A stretch of 43,339 nucleotides of DNA, from assembly GCF_014698505.1 (NCBI RefSeq), contig NZ_JACJTD010000057.1, positions 1 through 43,339 on the forward strand, given 5' to 3'. The translations under genes and the position numbers were made by a program. This stretch comes from Nostoc foliaceum FACHB-393 (lineage in GTDB: Bacteria; Cyanobacteriota; Cyanobacteriia; Cyanobacteriales; Nostocaceae). Shown here in pieces: positions 7,317-15,882 of the stretch (within the stretch, counting starts at the first letter, position 1; the number at the start of each line of letters is the position of its first letter). The notes under the pieces were generated by a model. The model saw only the letters and a list, made by a program, of their open reading frames with translations, was not told the origin of the DNA and made no database searches.

Positions 7317-8795
7317 ATGGCTAACCTAGAAATACTTGTTAGTGAATTGCCAACACTAATTCAGAGTTTAAAACTGAATATTGGCGATTCTAATGAAATC
7401 ATGGAACAAATTATCCTGATCAATAATGCTCAGGAACAACTACGAAATACTCAAAAAATAATTGTTCAGGAATTGGGATTTGAGAACATCAAAAATTCTG
7501 CGATCGCTACACTTCCTCGAATAGCTACAATCCCTAGTTTCTTGATACCTGTTGGATTAGTAGATCCAGCCATAGCAGAGAAGTTTGGTAACTCAAAAAC
7601 TAAAATTACTTTAACTGATTTAAAATCAAAAATCGATGTCTGGATTGAGTGGGGTTATTTTTTGCAGGCAATAGCTGCTGATATTCTCAGTGATCTTCAG
7701 TTAGTAAATAAACTAAATTTCGATAATAATAATCTCAGCATATGTGCCCATTTTCAGGTTATTGCTGAAAGCTTAAAAATTAACTTAGCCTTTGAAAATT
7801 CTCATGTTTTAGAGCGACAAATTCACAAAATTAGCAATTCTAAAAATGAATTGTTCCAGCTAAAAGAAAAGTTAAATTATATTTTTGATACTATTAAAAA
7901 TAGTCATAATTTATTAAACATTTTATTAGGTGTGTCTGCTTTCTGTGGTAAATCTGGCTTTGCCTTAGAGTGGTTAGATGATGATCACGAATTAATTATA
8001 TCTAGTGATGGCAAATTTCAAGAATTGACAGACATTCTTAATGATTGTGATTTTTTCCAAGAACAAATTGCAACTTTAATTATCCAGGGTGACACTTTAA
8101 AGGAACAGGCAGAAGAAGCGCTGAAAAAGATTAAGCACGAAAGTAGTAAAGAACCAATTATTAGCCAGCATGTAGAAATAGTACCAAAGTTTTCCACACA
8201 AAAAATAGTATGTTCAGCTTTACTCATAGCTTCAAGTTTATTAATCTTAGGTTTTGCTGGTTGGAAAATTAAAGAGCAAAGTCTACAATCGAAGCAGATG
8301 AGTCTAAGTTTAAATCAAGAAAGAAGTGCCATTACTAACTTTAAATCTGCTCAAAAACTCGGAATGGAAGCTGCTTCTCTGGTTCAAAATCCACCGCATT
8401 TTTTAAAAGTCTGGCAACAAGCAGAAACTAAATGGCATCAGGCAATAAAATTATTAGATAGCATTCCTGTTGAAACATCAGTTTATGACCGAGCAAAGAA
8501 GAAATTGGCTTACTATCGGATTAACTATAAATCTATCAATCAAAGAGTCTTAATTGAAAAGAAAGCCTTAGCCAACTTAGAAGCAGCGCAAAAGTTAGCA
8601 ATTGAAGCTAATTTATTTGTCCAAAATCCACCTCATCCGCTACTAGTTTGGCAGCAAGCACAAGACAAATGGCAACAGGCAATCAATTTGTTAGAAGCGA
8701 TTCCAGAGAAAACTTCTGTCTCTATACAAGCTAAAGAAACACTTGTTATTTATAAAACTAACTATGCGGCTATCAGGCAAATCATCCAGAACTAA
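7317..8795 (+). CDS. Membrane-anchored protein with duplicated C-terminal helical domain
   Basis: A 492-residue protein with no enzyme motif I recognise. The start ATG has AAGGGG upstream. The N-terminal 290 residues look helical and polar and have no signal peptide. A single membrane segment lies at about 297-315 (IVCSALLIASSLLILGFAGW), followed by a charged coiled region. The C-terminus is a clear internal duplication: about 341-410 and 421-490, each containing a pattern A-L/xxx-VQNPPH-xxx-VWQQA-xxKWxQAIxLLxxIP-xTSV and ending in a tyrosine/asparagine motif (YRINYKSI, YKTNYAAI). I recall the same NPPH/W-A-IP pattern in other cyanobacterial hypothetical proteins. Function is unknown; topology suggests the two repeats sit on one side of the membrane, perhaps for protein binding. 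Confidence 0.8.
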   Translation: MANLEILVSELPTLIQSLKLNIGDSNEIMEQIILINNAQEQLRNTQKIIVQELGFENIKNSAIATLPRIATIPSFLIPVGLVDPAIAEKFGNSKTKITLTDLKSKIDVWIEWGYFLQAIAADILSDLQLVNKLNFDNNNLSICAHFQVIAESLKINLAFENSHVLERQIHKISNSKNELFQLKEKLNYIFDTIKNSHNLLNILLGVSAFCGKSGFALEWLDDDHELIISSDGKFQELTDILNDCDFFQEQIATLIIQGDTLKEQAEEALKKIKHESSKEPIISQHVEIVPKFSTQKIVCSALLIASSLLILGFAGWKIKEQSLQSKQMSLSLNQERSAITNFKSAQKLGMEAASLVQNPPHFLKVWQQAETKWHQAIKLLDSIPVETSVYDRAKKKLAYYRINYKSINQRVLIEKKALANLEAAQKLAIEANLFVQNPPHPLLVWQQAQDKWQQAINLLEAIPEKTSVSIQAKETLVIYKTNYAAIRQIIQN

Positions 8796-8865
8796 AAATA
8801 ATTACAAGATTTCTGATTTCTCTAAGAAGTTACGAATCCGAGCCTTTCGATTTTTGTAAAAAAAT

Positions 8866-8888
8866 AAAGAGGCAAATCGCCCTCTTTT
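8866..8888. terminator. Bidirectional hairpin between convergent genes
   Basis: AAAGAGGC, AAATC loop region, GCCCTCTTTT: an imperfect stem with A and T runs on its two sides, placed between the convergent 492-residue protein gene and the methionine aminopeptidase gene. Confidence 0.55.
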
Positions 8889-8929
8889 GACGCTTCACCT
8901 CTTTTAACACAGATAATTACAACTAAAAA

Positions 8930-9757
8930 TTACAGCTTAGAACGGTCAGTTAAAATCTCATAACCGGTCTCTGTTACCAACACTGTATGCTCAAACTGAG
9001 CCGACAAAGAATTATCCACAGTGACTGCTGTCCAACGGTCAGATAATGTCCGGGTGTGTCTAGAACCCGCATTTAAAATTGGCTCAATTGCCAGCGTCAT
9101 TCCCGCACGGAGTTTAACATTTGGCATCTCACGGGTACGATAGTTGAATACTGAAGGTTCTTCGTGCAGATTACGACCGACACCGTGTCCAGTAAATTCT
9201 TCGACTATACTAAAGCCGTTAGATTTAACATGATCTTCAATTGCTCCAGCCAGGTCAAGCAGGTATACACCAGCTTTTACTTGTTCAATGCCTTTATATA
9301 AAGCTTCTTCTGCTACGCGAATTAATTTAGCAGCTTCTTGCGTCACTTCACCGACAGCAATTGAAATGCAAGAATCACCATGAAAGCCTTGATAATAAGC
9401 ACCCGTGTCTACTTTTAATACATCCCCCACGCGAATCACTTTCTTGGGACTAGGAATACCATGCACTGCTTCATTATTGATGCTAGAGCAGATAGAACCA
9501 GGAAAACCGTGATATCCTTTAAAACTAGGCGTTGCACCCATTTCGCGGATGCGTTTTTCTGCATAAACATCTAAATCAGCCGTTGTCATTCCTGGCTTTA
9601 CTAACTCGGAAATTTCTTTTAGAACAGTTGCTACAATTGTCGCTGATTGCCGCATGATTTCAATTTCACGCGGCGATTTGATTTCAATTCCTCGACGTTG
9701 CTTTTTCGCAGGTGCAGGCTGAGTCGCTTGAGAAAGTAAGTTACTGAAAATGTTCAT
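8930..9757 (-). CDS. map: Type I methionine aminopeptidase
   Basis: A 275-residue enzyme that removes the initiator methionine from nascent proteins. The five metal ligands are present: Asp117 (VLKVDTGA), Asp128 (FHGDSCIS), His191 (FTGHGVG), Glu225 (LAIEPI) and Glu256 (SAQFEHT); His99 (EAVHGIPS) is the substrate-contacting histidine. There is an N-terminal extension of roughly 25 residues (rich in Gln, Pro and Lys) before the catalytic core; it has no zinc-finger cysteines. Cyanobacteria often carry several map genes, so this may be one paralogue. The gene is monocistronic; a 287-bp spacer separates it from the upstream cupredoxin gene and no secY-like neighbour is present. Confidence 0.95.
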   Translation of the reverse strand: MNIFSNLLSQATQPAPAKKQRRGIEIKSPREIEIMRQSATIVATVLKEISELVKPGMTTADLDVYAEKRIREMGATPSFKGYHGFPGSICSSINNEAVHGIPSPKKVIRVGDVLKVDTGAYYQGFHGDSCISIAVGEVTQEAAKLIRVAEEALYKGIEQVKAGVYLLDLAGAIEDHVKSNGFSIVEEFTGHGVGRNLHEEPSVFNYRTREMPNVKLRAGMTLAIEPILNAGSRHTRTLSDRWTAVTVDNSLSAQFEHTVLVTETGYEILTDRSKL

Positions 9758-10044
9758 GGGAAATTAATAAATTAATAATTACTGGTGGCTCTAGCGCTGA
9801 AGTATTAATGCTTTCTCTAGATTACTTGAGAAATAATATCTATAATTTAAGTTATTTTAATCCCAAATAGGGATTCTTCCAGTTTAGCCGCTAACGTATA
9901 TATAATAACACATTGCCTACTCCTAATGTGTTGGACTTCAATCTAAATTGCCCTAACTTATTTTCCATTGCACACTATGGTATTTAGCTCAATTAACTTT
10001 AATTTAAACATTAGATCGCTGCTCAATACTGAGTCGAATAATTT

Positions 10045-10569
10045 TTAATTCTTGATGGCAATCTCTCCAGTCATACCTGCTTCGGTATGTCCTGGTATTG
10101 GACAACGCAAGCCATAAGTGCCAGATTTCAAGGGCACAAATACCCATTCTGCCTCAGCACCAGGCTTGAGTTCCAGTTCGTGAATGGCTCCTTTAATTTC
10201 TACTTTGCCTGCTTCAACTTTTTGTGTCCAGATACCATCGGCAAAATCTTTAGCAGTAAAATAGTGCTTCAGTTGGCTGGGATTGGTAAGCTTTAGTTGA
10301 TAGCGTTTGCCGGCCTCGAATTCCAAATGATTTGGCTCAAATTTGAGTTCATTAGCCGAATTACCCAAGCTAACTCTAATTTCTGTGGCTGGTTGCTTGA
10401 GCAAATCGTCAGACAAATTTGCCGCCATCGCTGGAGTCGCAGCAATGAAATTTAGAGCTAGGAGCAACGTTAATATCACGTAGTTTCGCCGTAATATTTG
10501 CAGCCAAACAGTAGTTGGAAAAGCAAGCAATGTAATTACAATTTGGTATAAATGGTTGTAAGTTTTCAT
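10045..10569 (-). CDS. Exported plastocyanin-like cupredoxin
   Basis: A 174-residue protein with a long N-terminus (about 28 residues) and then a hydrophobic segment ending in a signal-peptidase site (ATPAMAA, cleavage near residue 49). The mature part is a cupredoxin with all type 1 copper ligands: His102 (LKHYF), Cys156 (LRCPIPG), His161 (PGHTEAGM) and Met166. The spacing Cys-x4-His-x4-Met is that of plastocyanin and azurin-type proteins. It would sit in the periplasm or thylakoid lumen and carry electrons or handle copper. The long n-region suggests either an unusual signal peptide or a start further downstream at a non-ATG codon. The gene stands alone. It is not the main plastocyanin by sequence; the partner is unknown. 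Confidence 0.85.
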   Translation of the reverse strand: MKTYNHLYQIVITLLAFPTTVWLQILRRNYVILTLLLALNFIAATPAMAANLSDDLLKQPATEIRVSLGNSANELKFEPNHLEFEAGKRYQLKLTNPSQLKHYFTAKDFADGIWTQKVEAGKVEIKGAIHELELKPGAEAEWVFVPLKSGTYGLRCPIPGHTEAGMTGEIAIKN

Positions 10570-10629
10570 TGGTAGTTCTCAAAAGGCAATGCTGATGAGC
10601 AGGAATAATTAATAGGTAGCGGAAAAACT

Positions 10630-10765
10630 ACTTTATATCTTGCACCTGCCCACTTCCCGCCAGAGAATAAATTCTCTGGCTCATAGCGCAAATCCACTCA
10701 AGTGGACTCCAATCCTTATTCACTCTTCTTTTGAAGACTAGCCTCAGAATGAATTCTGAGACAGT
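10630..10765. repeat. Multi-palindrome intergenic repeat
   Basis: Three near-perfect palindromes follow one another: 10659-10680 (GCCAGAGAAT / ATTCTCTGGC), 10693-10706 (TCCACT / AGTGGA) and 10743-10760 (CTCAGAAT / ATTCTGAG). I recall elements of this build (several short GAATT-centred hairpins) as dispersed repeats in Nostoc genomes. It occupies most of the spacer between the M16 protease stop and the cupredoxin start. Confidence 0.5.
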
Positions 10766-10830
10766 TGTTGGGACTGGTGCAAGTTCTGAGTTTACCCATT
10801 CTTTATATTATCCATGCCCAGTGCCCATCT

Positions 10831-13680
10831 CTACCTAATGCTTTTCTCTGCTAACACAGATGGCCCAGCAGTAACGACTACGATTTGATCTGGGTGGAGT
10901 AACTCACGAGCCGCTTGATTAACTTGCTCAAGAGTGACTTTTTGGATTTTTTGAGTAAAGGAGTACAATTCTAATTTGTCGAGTCCATACACCTCATTCA
11001 TCAGAATTCTATGTGTTAATTCCTCTGGGTTTGCCAGCAAAACGTTGTAGTTGCTGACGAGGGTGCGTTTAGCTGTTTCTACTTCCAGTGCAGTGACACC
11101 TTGTTGATGGATTTGCTTTAGCATCTGGCGGGTGCTAGCGATCGCTTTACTGCTATCTTCAGGACTAGTTTGCATTTCTATCAAAAATGTGCCTGCATTC
11201 TTCCCGGCTTGGAAGGAACTATAAATTCCATAGCTCAAACCTTGGCGATCGCGCACTTCTGCACCCAGTCTACTAGATAGGGTATCGCCTCCCAAAATTT
11301 GGTTCAATACTAAGGCTGCGTGAAACCGAAAATCATAACGGTTAATGCCTGTGTAACCCATATATGTAACGGCTTGGGCTTTACCTGGTAAAACTGGGTT
11401 GACACTGACTATTTTCTCCAGCATTGGCACTGTGGGATATTTTAATGTGGGTGCTTGGCCGCTAACTTCCCAGTTACCAAACTCATTTTTAATGAGCGAT
11501 CGCACTTTGTCCAGATCAAAATCTCCCACCAGCGCTAGCACTGTAGTATCTGGACGATAATGTTTAGCTTTGAAATCAATCACATCCTGGCGCTGAATCT
11601 GCTGTAAACTCTCCTCTGTGGGAAAGGTGTGTAAGGGATGTTTTTTCGGGTAAATTGACTGAACAAATACTCTTCTAGCTACTTCTGATGGCTCATCTAA
11701 TTGCAGCTGCAAATCAGTTAAAGTTTGTTGGCGATGCAATTCCAACTCTTTGACTGGAAAGGTACTATTTTTCACAACATCAGCCAATATCTCAAGGAGT
11801 ATCGGCAAATCCTCTGCTAAACTATCACCCTCAATTCGCACACCTTCGCGGTAGGCTTCAAAGTCTAAACTCGCCCCTCTTTCTGCCAAAGCTTTGGCAA
11901 TAGTTAAGACATTCTTGCTCTTAGTGCCATTTAGCAAATTCTCCGCCACAAAAGCAGCCAACCCAGCTTGATTATCTGGATCAAATTCCTTTCCGGCTTG
12001 AATGTGACCGCTCAAGGTAACGGTGGGAGTACTATGATCTGGTAACAGTAATATCCGCAGTCCGTTAGTAAATTTAAATTCCTGTGGTAATACTTGTGCA
12101 ATCGCATCTGTAGCCAAATCCACAGGCGGTAAGTACTTCCCCACCTCAGAAGGAAGTACAGGTGCGCCAGGAGAAAAATTCTCTGTAGTTTGGGCTGAGT
12201 CTGGTTTATCAACAACCTCTGTTATCAGCTTCTGGGTTGGTTCAAAAAAGCCTACTGTCCTGGCTCCTTTGGTAAGGTATTTGTTAATGACAGCAACGAC
12301 ATCCGTCGGCTTCACCAGACGGACAGCAGCCAAATAACGGTCTGTGTAGCGATAATCACCAGTAGTTGTCTCGTCATTGCCTAATTGCATTCCTTGAGAA
12401 GTGATATCACGGTTACTCAAAATTACATCTGCTGTTAATTGGGTTTTAGCTCGTTCAACTTCCTCTAATGTCACGCCTTTTTCTGCTACATTGGTGATCG
12501 CACTACTCAACACTGAGTCAATTTTTTTCAAATCTTGTTTAGAACCAGCCATCACCAACACCTCATACCAGCCAGATTCTCGCAAGCTGGTAACGGATGC
12601 TGTTAATTCACTAGCTAACCCTGATTCCACCAATGCCTGATAAAGTCTAGAATTCCGTCCCTCTGTCAAGATGTAATCCATTACATCCAGTGCAGGAACA
12701 TCCGGTTGATTTGCATCTGGTAGCGGGTAAACCGCCTGTAACAGCCGCCCTGCTCCCGGTTCTCGCAATATTATGGGAGTGCTGTTAGCGGTAGCGGGGC
12801 GTTGAGCCAGTGCTGAGTAACGAGTGCTGAGTGATGGAGATGAGGAAGAAATAACTCCTGCCCCCTGCCCCCTGGGTAATTTACCAAACACCTCTTTAAC
12901 TATTTCTAGGGTATTTGCAGTTTCAAAATCTCCAACAATTACTAAAACGGCATTATCAGGACTGTAAAAATTGCGGTAATATTTTTCTACCTGCTCAACT
13001 TCAAATTTCTCGACATCAGCTTTGGTTCCACCTACAGGCAACCCATAAGCATGATTAGGAAACACCGCTTGCATGACAGCACGGTTGAGGCGATATTCTG
13101 GACTATTTTCGTAACCCTGCAACTCGGAAATTACTACCCGCTTTTCACTCGCCAGTTGTTCTGGCTCAATCTGGGAATTTTGCATTCTGTCTGCTTCCAG
13201 CACTAAGAGCGCTTTTAGCTTGTTTCGTTCCACAGTACCGTAATATGCAGTTTGGTCATAGCTGGTGAAAGCATTGGAATCACTACCTAAAGCACTAAAT
13301 AAACGGCCAAATTGAATCGGGCGATTTTTTGTACCTTTAAACATCATGTGTTCCAACTGATGGGCAATGCCATTCACGCCCGGTTCTTCGTTGCGTGAGC
13401 CAACCTTGTACCACACCTGCACCGTCACCACTGGTGCAGTATGTACTTCCTTTGTGAGGATAGTTAGACCATTTTCCAGCACTGTCTTACGGACATTTAG
13501 TGTCAGTGTTGAGGGCATTATTCTTTTTGCTAGCAAGGTTGACTGGTATTTTTCTTTATTAGATATAGTTGGATGTTGGCTATGAGCAGGTTTATTGCTC
13601 AACAAAAAAACCGCTACTAGCCATAAGCTTAAAAATAATAATGGCAAGGGATATTTATAAAATCTAGAAAATCCATACAT
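10831..13680 (-). CDS. Two-domain M16 (pitrilysin-type) metallopeptidase
   Basis: A 949-residue exported protease. Residues 10-35 form a signal peptide or anchor (PLPLLFLSLWLVAVFLL). The first M16 unit holds the inverted zinc motif His107-x-x-Glu110-His111 (IAHQLEHMM) and a distal glutamate in VVISELQGYE. The second unit, from about residue 535, has no HxxEH (AAFVAENLLNG stands at that place) but keeps the Arg/Tyr segment (EVRDRQGLSYGIYS) typical of the non-catalytic half. Such pairs close like a clamshell around peptide substrates. Here both halves are one polypeptide. A stretch around residues 267-292 is low-complexity and coincides with a DNA repeat (see repeat at 12807). Role in periplasmic peptide turnover is inferred from the family. 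Confidence 0.92.
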   Translation of the reverse strand: MYGFSRFYKYPLPLLFLSLWLVAVFLLSNKPAHSQHPTISNKEKYQSTLLAKRIMPSTLTLNVRKTVLENGLTILTKEVHTAPVVTVQVWYKVGSRNEEPGVNGIAHQLEHMMFKGTKNRPIQFGRLFSALGSDSNAFTSYDQTAYYGTVERNKLKALLVLEADRMQNSQIEPEQLASEKRVVISELQGYENSPEYRLNRAVMQAVFPNHAYGLPVGGTKADVEKFEVEQVEKYYRNFYSPDNAVLVIVGDFETANTLEIVKEVFGKLPRGQGAGVISSSSPSLSTRYSALAQRPATANSTPIILREPGAGRLLQAVYPLPDANQPDVPALDVMDYILTEGRNSRLYQALVESGLASELTASVTSLRESGWYEVLVMAGSKQDLKKIDSVLSSAITNVAEKGVTLEEVERAKTQLTADVILSNRDITSQGMQLGNDETTTGDYRYTDRYLAAVRLVKPTDVVAVINKYLTKGARTVGFFEPTQKLITEVVDKPDSAQTTENFSPGAPVLPSEVGKYLPPVDLATDAIAQVLPQEFKFTNGLRILLLPDHSTPTVTLSGHIQAGKEFDPDNQAGLAAFVAENLLNGTKSKNVLTIAKALAERGASLDFEAYREGVRIEGDSLAEDLPILLEILADVVKNSTFPVKELELHRQQTLTDLQLQLDEPSEVARRVFVQSIYPKKHPLHTFPTEESLQQIQRQDVIDFKAKHYRPDTTVLALVGDFDLDKVRSLIKNEFGNWEVSGQAPTLKYPTVPMLEKIVSVNPVLPGKAQAVTYMGYTGINRYDFRFHAALVLNQILGGDTLSSRLGAEVRDRQGLSYGIYSSFQAGKNAGTFLIEMQTSPEDSSKAIASTRQMLKQIHQQGVTALEVETAKRTLVSNYNVLLANPEELTHRILMNEVYGLDKLELYSFTQKIQKVTLEQVNQAARELLHPDQIVVVTAGPSVLAEKSIR
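12807..12877. repeat. Repeat sequence inside the M16 coding region
   Basis: Contains AGTGCTGAGT twice and CTGCCCC/CCTGCCCC runs, the same style as the short tandem repeats found between genes elsewhere in the window. It is in frame and encodes a Ser/Thr/Ala-rich linker (ISSSSPSLSTRYSALAQ). Confidence 0.5.
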
Positions 13681-13822
13681 GTATTTAGCAAATATATCTG
13701 TAAATTAAGTTACATAGTTATGTTGGAGAGTGACCACAGTTTAATATTGCAAAAAAATCTGTTACCTCGGTAACAATACAGAAAAACAATATATTAGCAA
13801 TAAAGTTAATAAAAAAGCTAAA

Positions 13823-14266
13823 TTATGGGTTTTTTGCTAAAACTCGAATGAATTCCAGAGGTAAGCCATCGGTATCGGCGATGAAAGCCACTTCGTAAAT
13901 GCGATCGCCTATTTGCTGTTGTGTCGGTTCTAAAAGTACCTTCAACGGTTGTAATTCTCCGGGTTGATTCCCGGCAGCTAACAGAACACGTTTTTGTAAA
14001 TTTGTCAACCAGCTAGGTAAATCTGGTGTAATTTCAGTTAAATCGAACGAAAGATGATAATACCCCACATAATGCTCATCAGCAAACGCATCTGGCGCTG
14101 GTTTTGGTTCGGGAATTTGGATTAGTTCAATTCTGCCGCCCAATCCTTCCATCCAGCAAGCTAGAGTGTAGCCCGTAGTAAAGCGTTCCGAAATTGTAAA
14201 GCCTAAATGTTCGTAGAAAGCGATCGCTCGATGAATATTCGCAGTCCGAATAGAAGCGTGGTGCAT
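13823..14266 (-). CDS. VOC (glyoxalase/bleomycin-resistance) superfamily protein
   Basis: A 147-residue protein of the vicinal-oxygen-chelate fold. The paired beta-alpha-beta modules are visible: MHHASIRTANIHRAIAFYEH at the start and YHLSFDLTEITPDLP in the second half. Possible metal ligands follow the glyoxalase I order His, Glu, His, Glu: His2 or His3, Glu in GGRIELIQ, His in YYHLSFD and Glu in LPLEFIRV. It may therefore bind a divalent metal and act on small electrophiles, but it is not the classical glyoxalase I by overall sequence. The preceding gene on the same strand (TIGR02652 family) ends 76 bp upstream of its start, and that spacer is filled by short tandem repeats. Confidence 0.85.
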   Translation of the reverse strand: MHHASIRTANIHRAIAFYEHLGFTISERFTTGYTLACWMEGLGGRIELIQIPEPKPAPDAFADEHYVGYYHLSFDLTEITPDLPSWLTNLQKRVLLAAGNQPGELQPLKVLLEPTQQQIGDRIYEVAFIADTDGLPLEFIRVLAKNP

Positions 14267-14272
14267 AACAAA

Positions 14273-14342
14273 AGTTAGGAGTTGTAAGTTATGAGTTCTA
14301 AATTGAATTTAACTCCTAACTCCTCACTCCTAACTCCTAACT
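14273..14342. repeat. Short tandem repeats forming a foldback
   Basis: GTTAGGAGTTGTAAGTTATG on the left and TAACTCCTAACTCC-type units on the right are built from the same 7-bp words in opposite orientation and can pair. It fills the gap between the TIGR02652 gene and the VOC gene. Confidence 0.7.
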
Positions 14343-14855
14343 TTACTCAAACAACCTGAAATAAGGGTAGCGCACAGGGACGCCAGGCTCTTTTTCCAAG
14401 TCAAAATTGATCACTTCCCAACAGGGATCTTCTGAGCTATCGGGGCTAAACTCCACGGGTAAGCCGTATAAACGCGCAGCAGTAGCTTCTGGTTGTCCAG
14501 AACGCCAAGGGGTGCTGCGTTCTAAATAGCCACTCATCAATTCCTGATAGCGTCGAGCAATAATCACTCTTGTTGCTCGATAGCCTTGGGTATAGAGCTT
14601 ATCTAATGCTTCGTGAATTTCAAACCGAATACCATCGGGATGAGTATGCTGTCTATACCATTCATTATTCCACCTCCGCCAATGACGCCCCGATTGCAAA
14701 TGGATTAACTCTCCATTTTTAGGATTAGCTTCAAAAGCGCCATGACGCGAACACAAATAGGTATCTGTTAGTGTCAGCGCCGGAATAGTCTGGCGACAGT
14801 GGGGACACTGTATTTCCGGCCCAAACATCGGGTACTGCAAGCCTGGATTCATCAT
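14343..14855 (-). CDS. TIGR02652 family conserved cyanobacterial protein
   Basis: A 170-residue protein that I recognise as a conserved cyanobacteria-only family of unknown function (TIGR02652). It starts with a zinc-ribbon-like part: CPHC at about residues 17-20 and a further cysteine and histidine in TYLCSRHGAF. A tryptophan-rich stretch (GRHWRRWNNEWYRQHTH) follows, and the C-terminus ends in YPYFRLFE. There is a choice of two adjacent ATG codons (14855, 14852). No membrane segment or signal peptide is seen, so it is probably cytoplasmic. The biochemical role is unknown; the cysteines suggest zinc binding or an RNA/DNA contact, which is inference. Confidence 0.85.
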   Translation of the reverse strand: MMNPGLQYPMFGPEIQCPHCRQTIPALTLTDTYLCSRHGAFEANPKNGELIHLQSGRHWRRWNNEWYRQHTHPDGIRFEIHEALDKLYTQGYRATRVIIARRYQELMSGYLERSTPWRSGQPEATAARLYGLPVEFSPDSSEDPCWEVINFDLEKEPGVPVRYPYFRLFE

Positions 14856-15094
14856 GAAGTGCGTACAAACATAATTTTGTCTTCACCAGCACTAGTGCAT
14901 TGGATTATACACTTCGGCTCCACTACTTTGGGTTACTTGCTCACTGCGGCATAGACACGGAGTTGCGGCAGGAACATTCTTCACTAGTGTTTTCCTCACC
15001 GTAGAGGCTTAACAGTGTGATATCCTGGTTGTTCAACCAGCCTCAAAGGTTGGATTTTCTCCAGTGTTCCTGGGTACCATATTAATATTCTATC
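14856..15094. other. Divergent promoter spacer with hairpin
   Basis: Non-coding. It contains a perfect 7-bp hairpin (CTGGTTG TT CAACCAG, 15025-15040) and two CACTAGTG octamers (near 14890 and 14983). No family could be assigned. It must hold the promoters of the divergent TIGR02652 and gamma-carbonic-anhydrase-like genes. It may include a remnant of a mobile element, but I cannot show that. Confidence 0.4.
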
Positions 15095-15622
15095 GTGTCT
15101 ACCGCTTCTTACTGGACATCTCCTGATTTTTCTCAAGCTGCCTTCATCGCAGCCAATGCTGTTGTTATGGGTTCGGTAAATATAGCAGCAGGGGTAAGCA
15201 TTTGGTATGGAGCAGTGGTTAGGGGAGATGTAGAACGGATTGAAATTGGCGAATGCACAAATATTCAGGATGGTGCAATTTTACATGGAGATCCTGGGTT
15301 TCCGACAATTTTAGAAGATCATGTGACCGTAGGGCATCGCGCTGTGGTACATTCCGCTTACATTGAGCGTGGAAGTTTGATTGGCATTGGCGCAGTGATT
15401 TTAGACGGGGTACGAGTGGGCGCTGGTAGCATTATCGGTGCTGGTGCAGTCGTAACCAAAGATGTACCTCCTTTGTCCCTAGTTGTAGGCATTCCTGGCA
15501 AAGTGTTGCGGCAAGTAACAGAGGCTCAAGCCGCAGAACTTATTGAACACGCTAAACGTTACCAAAAGTTAGCTTTAGTTCATGCTGGTAAGGGTACTGA
15601 TCTCGGCTTTCAGAAGCCTTAG
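15095..15622 (+). CDS. Gamma-carbonic-anhydrase-like hexapeptide-repeat protein
   Basis: A 175-residue left-handed beta-helix protein starting at GTG. Isoleucine/valine-rich hexapeptide repeats run from about residue 20 to 130 (VVMGSVNIAAGVSIWYGAVV, later GIGAVILDGVRVGAGSIIGAGAVV). The three zinc histidines of gamma carbonic anhydrases are in place: His64 (AILHGDPG), His81 and His86 (VTVGHRAVVHSAY). A C-terminal helix (AAELIEHAKRYQKLA) closes the trimer face. It is a short YrdA/PaaY-like form and not full CcmM, since no RbcS-like repeats follow. It may hydrate CO2 or have a related role; activity is not proven by the motif. psbY is next on the same strand but separated by repeats. Confidence 0.9.
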   Translation: MSTASYWTSPDFSQAAFIAANAVVMGSVNIAAGVSIWYGAVVRGDVERIEIGECTNIQDGAILHGDPGFPTILEDHVTVGHRAVVHSAYIERGSLIGIGAVILDGVRVGAGSIIGAGAVVTKDVPPLSLVVGIPGKVLRQVTEAQAAELIEHAKRYQKLALVHAGKGTDLGFQKP

Positions 15623-15668
15623 GGAGGGGGGAGTGGGGATTGTGGAGCAGGGGAAGCAGGGGGAGATG

Positions 15669-15760
15669 AGGGGGACAAGGGGGACAAGGGGGACAACGGA
15701 GAATTATTGAACAAGTTTCTTTCTTGTCTCCCCCCTCTTCCTTGTCTTTTCCCAATGCCC
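15669..15760 (+). repeat. Left arm of perfect 92-bp inverted repeat
   Basis: Base-by-base comparison gives an exact reverse-complement match to 16093-16184. It includes GGGGGACAA units, the unique core CGGAGAATTATTGAACAAG and a pyrimidine-rich end. The arms are 332 bp apart and enclose psbY. Confidence 0.9.
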
Positions 15761-15840
15761 AATGCCCCATAATTTAATCATTCTTTACATATCTACTTGG
15801 AAAAGTTGCCCACTTCAGCTAAAAATAAAAATGAGAGCAG

Positions 15841-15874
15841 TTGACAAAACTTTAATTTCTACTTAAAAGAGGGG
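15841..15874 (+). promoter_or_regulatory. Possible psbY promoter element and ribosome site
   Basis: TTGACA at 15841-15846 looks like a -35 box; no good TATAAT is found at the normal distance, only AT-rich sequence. AGAGGGG at 15868-15874 is a strong ribosome-binding site eight bases before the psbY ATG and fixes that start. Confidence 0.4.
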
Positions 15875-15882
15875 TTCTAGAT

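Noticed and set aside
15001..15060. Hairpin region considered as a tRNA or known small RNA
   Set aside because: No cloverleaf, no T-loop consensus and no known cyanobacterial small-RNA motif could be found.
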